DNA of 64,000 nucleotides from contig BCHX01000004.1 in the NCBI GenBank assembly GCA_001599755.1, positions 1,116,001-1,180,000 on the forward strand, given 5' to 3'. The translations under genes were made by a program, and so were the position numbers. The stretch is from Gliomastix tumulicola (lineage: Eukaryota > Ascomycota > Sordariomycetes > Hypocreales > Bionectriaceae). Below the pieces are notes generated by a model. It saw only the letters and a program-made list of their open reading frames with translations, made no database searches and was not told where the DNA came from. Every line of letters starts with the position of its first letter. Position 1 is the stretch's first letter. Below are positions 58,114 to 64,000 of the stretch, piece by piece.

Positions 58114-59081
58114 TCAGTTCTTGCCCAGCGTGACCTTCTGCGGCAGTACGCGGACGCCCTGCTGCTGCTGCGCGACGCGCGTGTCGTGCACCTTGCGGTC
58201 GATGGTCCGGAAGTCGAAGACGCCCTCGAATTCGCCCCGCAGCGCCGCCAGCCGGTCCTGGGCCTTCCTGATCTCGTCCGGCTTGTTATCCTGGGCGACG
58301 TGCAGGCGGACCTGCAGGACCCAGCGGTGCTGGGCGTCGACGGGGACGAGCGCGGGCCAGGGGGGAAGAGTCGCCGCCGGGAGGAGGGGCTGCTGCAGGG
58401 CCTCGAGGCGGTCGTAGTTGTTGAGGGGACGGGTGAGGTACGTCCGGGAGAGGCAGAACTCGATGTCGTCGCGGTAGAAGCGGTACAGCTCCTCGACGGT
58501 CTCGGTCTTGAATCTGGATCTAGTTAGAACGGAGGGGTTTGAAGGGAATGGCAAGAGTTGATGACGTACTGGTGCTTATTGTCGCTCAGGACCGAGAGCA
58601 GCCTCTTCTGATCCCACAGCTCGACCTTCTTCCTCTGCGTGATGGTCGGCCGGCCCTGCGGGGGATCGGGGAAGTCTGTCCAGCGCAGGATGCCCGGTAT
58701 GGCATTCAAGTCCGAGCACGCGGCCGGCGGAGGCGCAGCAGCAGCAGCCGCGGGGTTGTTGCCCTCACTATTACTGCCCGCGTCGGCCTCGGCGTTGGGG
58801 GCCCAGGTCTTGTAATGCAGCAGATCATAGCGCGCCTGGAGGATGAAGGACTGGCGCGAGAGCCCGTGGTGCAGCTCCTTCCATAGCAGGACCGTCTCCT
58901 TATGCACCGGCTTGCTGATGGAGGACTGGATGGGGATGCCGGCTGCCTTGGGCGGGCCCTGGAAGTAGAGGACGCGGTGGACGGTCTCCCAGGGCCGCAT
59001 GCCGCAGTAGCCCTCGAGGATGGAGCAGGCCGACTCGAGCTCGCGGTCCTCGATGAGCGCGGTGAGGAAGAGCTCGTACAT
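58114..59081 (-). CDS. MED18: Mediator complex subunit 18 (head module)
   Basis: Med18 forms a jaw-like beta-barrel with Med20 in the Mediator head and contacts RNA polymerase II. Two minus-strand exons (59081-58570 and 58513-58114; 56-bp intron with GTACGT donor, TCTAACT branch and CAG acceptor) give 303 residues. The start MYELFLTALIEDRELESACS and the following LEGYCGMRPWETVHRVLYFQ are the family signature. The middle contains an Ala/Pro insertion (about 125-145). After the intron the barrel continues with VEELYRFYRDDIEFCLSRTY and WVLQVRLHVAQDNKPD. The C terminus ends QKVTLGKN. The start codon is the first in frame and fits family alignments. It diverges from PNKP with 396 bp between the start codons. 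Confidence 0.93.
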
Positions 59082-59477
59082 GGTGGATGGATAGATGGGG
59101 GGGCTTCTTTGTTGGGTACTATAGGTATTTCAGTGAGGAGGGGTGTATGGGAGCCTCAGCGCTCGTGTTTCTCTCCCTCAACAGGATGACCGCCCGATGT
59201 GTGTGTGTTCTTCTGTTGACCATGCTTCTTTCAAGCAGCCGTAGAACCGTGCCTTGGTAGATTGAGTGAATGAATGAAAGCCAAGCTCAATGAAGTGGTT
59301 GGGATGAGGCTCTCGTTGTTTGATGCTTTAGTTAGAGTGGACCCACGTGACCTCGCGTCAATGCCAGCCAAAGCGGGACATCGAAATCGCGTTGGCCTTG
59401 CACCCTCAACCACGTTAATTTTGGAATATTGCCCATTGCTTCATGTCCATGCGCCCTGCTTTTCGCGTGCTACAGCC
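59082..59477. promoter_or_regulatory. Divergent promoter between MED18 and PNKP
   Basis: These 396 bases serve both genes. I see no TATA box of conventional spacing and no other gene. Confidence 0.5.
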
Positions 59478-61001
59478 ATGTCTCCATCAAGCGCCCCCAC
59501 GAAACGAAAAGCCCCCGACGCACCGATTTCACCACCGCCCGTCAAACGCAAGCTCCAGAGCGGCACCACCAGTGAGCTGCCCCCGACCGCGATCCGTCCT
59601 CGAGACACCACGGCCTGCTGCTGCTGCTGACCGCCCTCCAGAGAACGCAGTCGCCAACTTCTTCACGCCGACGTCGCAGAAGCCCAAGGAGAGGACCGTG
59701 TGGTCTGAGCGCGGATACAACGAGGACACGCCCGCGACGCTGCTCGTGGGCCGGTACGAGCCAGAAGGAAGCCAGGATAAGAGCAGCACGCGGCGGGTGA
59801 AGGTGGCCGCGTTTGACCTGGACTCGACGCTCATCACTACATCGTCAGGCAAGAAACATGCGGGCAGCGCGACGGACTGGAAGTGGTGGGAGCCGAGGGT
59901 GCCGGGCCGGCTGCGGGAGCTATACGAGGAAGGGTACCGTGTCGTGATCCTGTCGAACCAGGCCGGGCTGACGCTGCACGTGGATCCCAAGTCCAAGGCG
60001 CCCAAGGCGGGGCTGGCGAAGCGTGTGACGGAGTTCAAGCAGAAGTGCAACGCTGTGCTGAATAGTCTCGACCTTCCGGTGACGATATACGCTGCTACGG
60101 GGAAGGACATATACCGGAAACCGAGGACGGGGATGTGGAAGGAGCTCTGTGACGACTACGACATCCCCGATGCGGAGGTTGATCTGGTGAATAGCATCTT
60201 CGTGGGCGATGCTGGTGGACGCGTCGCCGGGCTGGCGAAAGGGCAGGACGGAGCTGCTGCTGCCGCCGTTACGAAGGACTTCAGCTGCTCCGACCGGAAC
60301 TTTGCGCACAATGTTGGCATCGACTACAAGACGCCCGAGGAGTATTTCCTCCAGGAGAAGCCGAGAGACTTCTCCAGGGAGTTTGACCTCGCCAAGTTCC
60401 CATATCCTGAGCAGGTTGCCCTCCCTGATGGCGTGAAGGAGTCGTTGGAGAAGAAAAATAGCAAAGACATTGTGCTATTCTGCGGGCCGCCTGGGGCGGG
60501 GAAGAGCACGTTCTTTTGGAAATACCTCGAGCCTCTTGGATATGAGCGAATCAATCAGGATACCCTGAAAAGCCGGGACAAGTGCTTCAAGGCTGCCAAG
60601 GAGCACCTCCAAGACGGGCAGTCCGTCGTAATAGGTTCGTGATATCCAACTGCTGAACTACTGGCTATCTTACATACTGACACCACCCAGACAACACCAA
60701 TGCAGATCCAGATACACGTGCCGCCTGGATCGACCTCGCCCGCGCAGCCAAAGTCCCCATCCGATGCGTCTGGTTCAAGACGCCGCTCCAGGTGTGCGAG
60801 CACAACGACGCCGTGCGGGCGCTCAACAGATCGATGAACCCCGAGACGCGGGAGGGGCTCCCGAAGCTGGCTTTTAATGGCTTCGCGTCACGCTACAAGC
60901 AGCCGCAGGTGAAGGAGGGGTTTCAGGACATCCTCGAGGTCGACTTTGCCTTCCGGGGGACCAAGGAGGAGTATGAGACTTGGGCGCGCTACTGGATCTG
61001 A
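59478..61001 (+). CDS. pnk1: Polynucleotide kinase 3'-phosphatase (DNA end processing)
   Basis: This bifunctional nuclear enzyme removes 3'-phosphates and adds 5'-phosphates at DNA breaks so that ligation can proceed. Three exons (59478-59571, 59642-60634, 60691-61001; introns of 70 and 56 bp) encode 465 residues. A Lys/Arg-rich start (TKRKAPDAP, VKRKLQ) is a nuclear localisation signal. The HAD phosphatase has the DxDxT nucleophile motif FDLDSTL (Asp90, Asp92), then ILSNQAGL and GKDIYRKPRTGMWKEL, and the acidic motif FVGDAGGR. The kinase has the Walker A GPPGAGKST (residues 313-321), and RALNR in the last exon. There is no N-terminal FHA domain, unlike the human enzyme, as is normal in fungi. 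Intron 2 sits between VVI and DNTNADPDTRAAW and its splice restores the kinase core. The window edge does not affect it. Confidence 0.94.
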
Positions 61002-61580
61002 TGCGTGCCTGGAGAGAGAACATCTTCTCCCCTGATACTATCAGTCACATACCTGTGTTGAGGTCCTTTATGGCCGACTTATAGCCTGCGCTTCCTACTT
61101 GCATGTTGCTACCCACGACACGCTCCCAGCTCTTCCAGTAGCTACGGTATCGTGTCATAGCGCCTAGTGATCAGGCCCTGATTTTGGCGTGCAACAGGCT
61201 GAATGCATAACAGTACAAGGCAGCGTGTTACACTTCCGCTTGGGACAGGCCTCAAACAAGCACGCGGTCGTGAGTATGTCCTTGCTCTAGTACTGAGCGA
61301 ATGACTTGGGCTTCCTGCCGAGGAAGGCCTGTTAGCAAAGCAGCTACGAGAAGCTGCCAGTCACACCCTGACTCCACGATTTAATTCATCACTACTATTT
61401 AGGGACCATCGCCTTATTCACCCTTCCCCAGGGTTGACTGGCTTTCTTAAGCTACCATCACACCGCATACCCATGTACAGATGGAAGGTCGGATGACAAA
61501 AGGGACTGCGAGCATTAAGATACTCATAGAATTGCAACAGCCGGCATGTATGTACCTACACAATCTATTCATATTACCAT
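61002..61580. other. Convergent region between PNKP and the lyase gene
   Basis: These are the 3' flanks of two convergent genes. I see no repeat or coding sequence. Confidence 0.5.
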
Positions 61581-64000
61581 CTAGCTGGAATAATCATCCA
61601 GCCCATTAGCCGCAAGAGCCAGCCCCTGAATAGCAGCCAGCCCATACTGCGCCACCGAGTTCGTCGACACCCACGCGGCCTCCTCGGTCGGCACCAGCAC
61701 CTCGGGCCCGCTCACGTCCTCGGCCGCCCACGGATCGCCGGGCAGGAAGCCGTCCGTCTCGTAGAACTCGCGCCACGAGCGCACCGCGGCGGCCGTCTCG
61801 TTGCCCCGGCGGCTGTAGTAGTACGCCGTGAGACGCGCGTGGCCCTGGCGCAGGCTCACGCCGCGGAAGGACTCGCCGTAGCGCGCCTGCTGCTCGGCCG
61901 CGCTGGCGCCGTAGTAGTAGCAGTAGTCGAGCCAGGCGTCGACGAAGCCCTCGGGCGCATCGTCGCCCCAGTACTCGATGAGCTCCGAGATGACCTCGGG
62001 CGCGCCGAAGACGGCCGACAGGTGGGAGATGTCGACGAGCCCCTTGTTGTCCGGGTCGCGCGGCGGCGGCTGGAGCGTGCCGGCCTCGATGTCGTAGAGG
62101 CCCGTGCCCGTGACGAAGCCGTTGGTCAGGTTGGCGATGCCCTCGGCCGTGGCGGTGAGCTTGTCGCGGGTCTCCTCCCAGCGCGGGCCGCGGCGCTCCC
62201 ACTCGATGAGCCAGCCGGCGGCGAGCGCGGCCCAGTCGGTGCCCAGCGAGATGGAGGCCGGCTTGCCGGGGGAGGGCGTCCAGCCGTCGGTGCGGACCTT
62301 GCGCAGCGCGTCGAGCGTGCCGTACGTCTTGTCCGCGTCGAGCGTGTCCTCGAGCACCTCGCCCACACGCTCGTCGCCGCCCGACACGTAGTAGAAGTAC
62401 TTCCTGTACTGCGGCTGCGCGATGCGCGCCTGCTTGGCGCTGTCCGCGAAGTGCAGCACGCCGTGCCGCGTGCCGAGGCCCTTCCAGTCGCCCAGATGGT
62501 ACGAGTCGACCTCGCCCGTGTGCCGCGTCAGCGCCTCGGCAAACCGGTAGACGGCCGGGTCGCCCGTGCGCAGGAAGTACTGCCAGAAGTACAGGTCCGG
62601 CGACAGCTCCGAGTTGTCCCAGGCGTAGCCGCCGATGTCGTAGCGCCACGTGTGCCGGTCGACGTCGTACGTGTGCATGAAGTCGCCGTAGTGGAGGAAG
62701 CCGTACCAGCGGCGGTCCTCGACCTGCCGCTGGTAGAACTTGTTCAGGAAGTCGAGGTGCTCCTCGATGGCGGCCGTCTGCGGGATGGACGTGTCCGGCA
62801 CGGCCCAGTAAGAGCCGAGGGCCTTGGTGGCCGCGACATGGGAGGCGTCGGCGTAGAGGGCCGGCGGCTCGCTGAGATGACTGTTGAGCGTGGAGAGGTG
62901 CTCGGCCGAGGGCGTCGCGTCGAAGGCGTAGATGAAGAGCTCGTGGGTCTTGGCGATGCCGTAGGGGGTGTCGAAGCCGGGCTCGTGGTCCTCGTACGTG
63001 ATCTCGAGGGCGTCGAGCTGCTTCGCGTACGTGTCCTGGCCGAGGCCGTCGTGGTAAGGGCGGAGGTCTAGGGGGTCGGCCTCGGGGCTCCAGAGCCACA
63101 GCGTGATCTGGCCCTCGTCGCTGCCGGCATCGGACACATCCAGCCCCGTGGGATACTGCTTCCAGAAGTCCCGCAGGCCAACGGCGAGACCTCCCGCCGT
63201 CGCACCGCCCAGATACGCTAGGCCTCCGGATCTGGTGCCCGCAGAGATGTCGAGCCACGACTGGCCCGGCTGCGTGCGCTTCTTGAGGTTGAAGCCGTCG
63301 GCCGTGAGCTGCCGCAGTTTGAAGTCATTCCAGACGGGGATCCAGTGCATCCTCGACGACACGCGCGTGTCCCACGTCGAGATGTCGGGCGTCTCGCGGC
63401 CTTCGAACTGCGCCTTGCGGACCGCCTCGCCCGGATCGCGGCGTAGGCCCGTGATGCCCTGGACCGCCTCGTGCAGGAATCCTCCCTCCACGCCGGCGAG
63501 CCTAACGTGGCGGTTGTACAGCTCCTCATTCTTGAGGGGCACCTGGAAGCGGATGCCGAGGCCGGAGACGAAATCCTTGCCGGCGTCGCCGTCGAAGACG
63601 ATGCTGTGAACGACACGGATGGCGTCCGAGCCCGAGTAGAGGTAGAAGCGCACGACGAACGGCAGCCAGTCGTCATGGCTGCCCTTCTTGGCCTTGAACT
63701 TCCCGCGCACGGTGACAAGCGCCCGCACGGAGACGTCCTCGGTGACGGAGACTTCTTCAATATTGCTCTCGAAGTTGAGGTAGTCGATGGAGGTATCGGG
63801 GAGACTGGAGATGTCGTCGGCGAGGGCGGACTGGGAATGCAGCACGAGTCTGCCGTTGCGGCCGACCGTCTTGCCGCTAGCCGTTTCGATGGCGCTGACG
63901 AGAGCGCTGCCCTTCTTGGGGAAGGTGACGGTGATCTTGCCGGTGTCGACGACCACGTTGTCGTCCTTGTCGCTCACGCTGAGAGACCCTTTCTCGCTGC
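61581..64000 (-). CDS. PcRGLX/YetA-like exo-rhamnogalacturonan lyase-type protein (5' end outside window)
   Basis: The frame runs to the right edge without a start I trust; codons upstream of 63977 remain open, so the N terminus lies outside. About 805 residues are visible. The first part is beta-rich (ITVTFPKKGSALVSAIETAS, VRALVTVRGKFKAKKGS, FVVRFYLYSGSDAIRVVHSI), matching the N-terminal and central sandwich domains. From about residue 390 a Trp/Tyr-rich alpha/alpha toroid follows: YGFLHYGDFMHTYD, DIGGYAWDNSELSPDLYFWQ, SYHLGDWKGLGTRHGVLHFA and RQGHARLTAYYYSRRGN. Homologues in the Penicillium PcRGLX and Bacillus YetA families cleave rhamnogalacturonan; related enzymes act on gum-type rhamnosides, so PL26 versus PL42-like specificity is open. 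A secretion signal cannot be judged because the start is missing. The gene is intronless over this length and very GC-rich. Confidence 0.8.
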   Translation of the reverse strand, partial: SEKGSLSVSDKDDNVVVDTGKITVTFPKKGSALVSAIETASGKTVGRNGRLVLHSQSALADDISSLPDTSIDYLNFESNIEEVSVTEDVSVRALVTVRGKFKAKKGSHDDWLPFVVRFYLYSGSDAIRVVHSIVFDGDAGKDFVSGLGIRFQVPLKNEELYNRHVRLAGVEGGFLHEAVQGITGLRRDPGEAVRKAQFEGRETPDISTWDTRVSSRMHWIPVWNDFKLRQLTADGFNLKKRTQPGQSWLDISAGTRSGGLAYLGGATAGGLAVGLRDFWKQYPTGLDVSDAGSDEGQITLWLWSPEADPLDLRPYHDGLGQDTYAKQLDALEITYEDHEPGFDTPYGIAKTHELFIYAFDATPSAEHLSTLNSHLSEPPALYADASHVAATKALGSYWAVPDTSIPQTAAIEEHLDFLNKFYQRQVEDRRWYGFLHYGDFMHTYDVDRHTWRYDIGGYAWDNSELSPDLYFWQYFLRTGDPAVYRFAEALTRHTGEVDSYHLGDWKGLGTRHGVLHFADSAKQARIAQPQYRKYFYYVSGGDERVGEVLEDTLDADKTYGTLDALRKVRTDGWTPSPGKPASISLGTDWAALAAGWLIEWERRGPRWEETRDKLTATAEGIANLTNGFVTGTGLYDIEAGTLQPPPRDPDNKGLVDISHLSAVFGAPEVISELIEYWGDDAPEGFVDAWLDYCYYYGASAAEQQARYGESFRGVSLRQGHARLTAYYYSRRGNETAAAVRSWREFYETDGFLPGDPWAAEDVSGPEVLVPTEEAAWVSTNSVAQYGLAAIQGLALAANGLDDYSS

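Noticed and set aside
61839..63071. 410-codon plus-strand frame inside the lyase gene
   Set aside because: Val/Arg/Ala/Glu-rich shadow. The minus-strand frame shows the recognisable lyase toroid.
61606..63258. 550-codon minus-strand frame in another register of the lyase gene
   Set aside because: Arg/Pro/His-rich shadow that overlaps the lyase in the same strand but a different frame.

Overview
The window comes from a filamentous ascomycete nuclear genome, most likely a Sordariomycete. The genes carry short spliceosomal introns (about 50-107 bp) with GTRNGT-like donors, CTRAC-type branch points 10-25 bp before a YAG acceptor, and joins that restore the frame exactly. Several families are typical of Pezizomycotina: a HET-domain gene, a DUF3292 protein, an FWD-1-like F-box/WD40 protein and a fungal zinc-knuckle metallo-beta-lactamase. 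There is no rRNA, tRNA, CRISPR or prokaryotic operon. The species cannot be resolved from the sequence alone.

Layout. Bases 1-4.5 kb hold no gene I can support. From 4.5 to 25.1 kb lies a dense housekeeping block: VFA1(-)/RTT106(+) from a divergent promoter, a small membrane protein(+), mitoribosomal MRP10(+), the polarity RhoGEF CDC24(-) divergent from an FWD-1-like F-box/WD40 gene(+), ESCRT-III VPS60(-), and a large AT-hook nuclear protein(+). From 25.8 to 33.9 kb are an intronless FAR1-like zinc-finger/metallo-beta-lactamase fusion(+), a small Cys-containing protein(-), a candidate 36-residue membrane microprotein(+) and a type II membrane glycosyltransferase-like protein(+). From 34 to 54.7 kb is a gene-poor, microsatellite-rich stretch with one small conserved-looking protein(-), a 2-oxoglutarate oxygenase(-), a HET pseudogene broken by four frameshifts(-) in an AT-rich pocket, and a DUF3292 membrane protein(-). 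From 54.7 kb to the end housekeeping genes return: a Ser/Pro-rich fungal protein(+), Mediator MED18(-) divergent from the DNA-end repair enzyme PNKP(+), and a PcRGLX/YetA-like polysaccharide lyase(-) that runs off the right edge.

How the genes fit together. Two products act on the ESCRT/Vps4 machinery (Vfa1 and Vps60). RTT106, MED18, the AT-hook protein and PNKP work on chromatin, transcription or DNA ends. CDC24 and the F-box protein are signalling or turnover regulators that share one 2.6 kb divergent intergenic region. Genes with introns are mostly conserved housekeeping genes. The four long accessory genes (MBL fusion, glycosyltransferase-like, 2OG oxygenase, lyase) show no intron and look very GC-rich, enough to create long antisense reading frames that I rejected.

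The most interesting items are the FAR1-like/MBL fusion (25840-27246), the frameshifted HET pseudogene (43468-44653), the 36-codon microprotein with 35 of 36 codons ending in G or C (31765-31875), a helically phased ACAGGCG array in the CDC24/F-box intergenic region (14450-14502), and recurring TACTACT/AGTAGTA palindromes at 38-40 kb.
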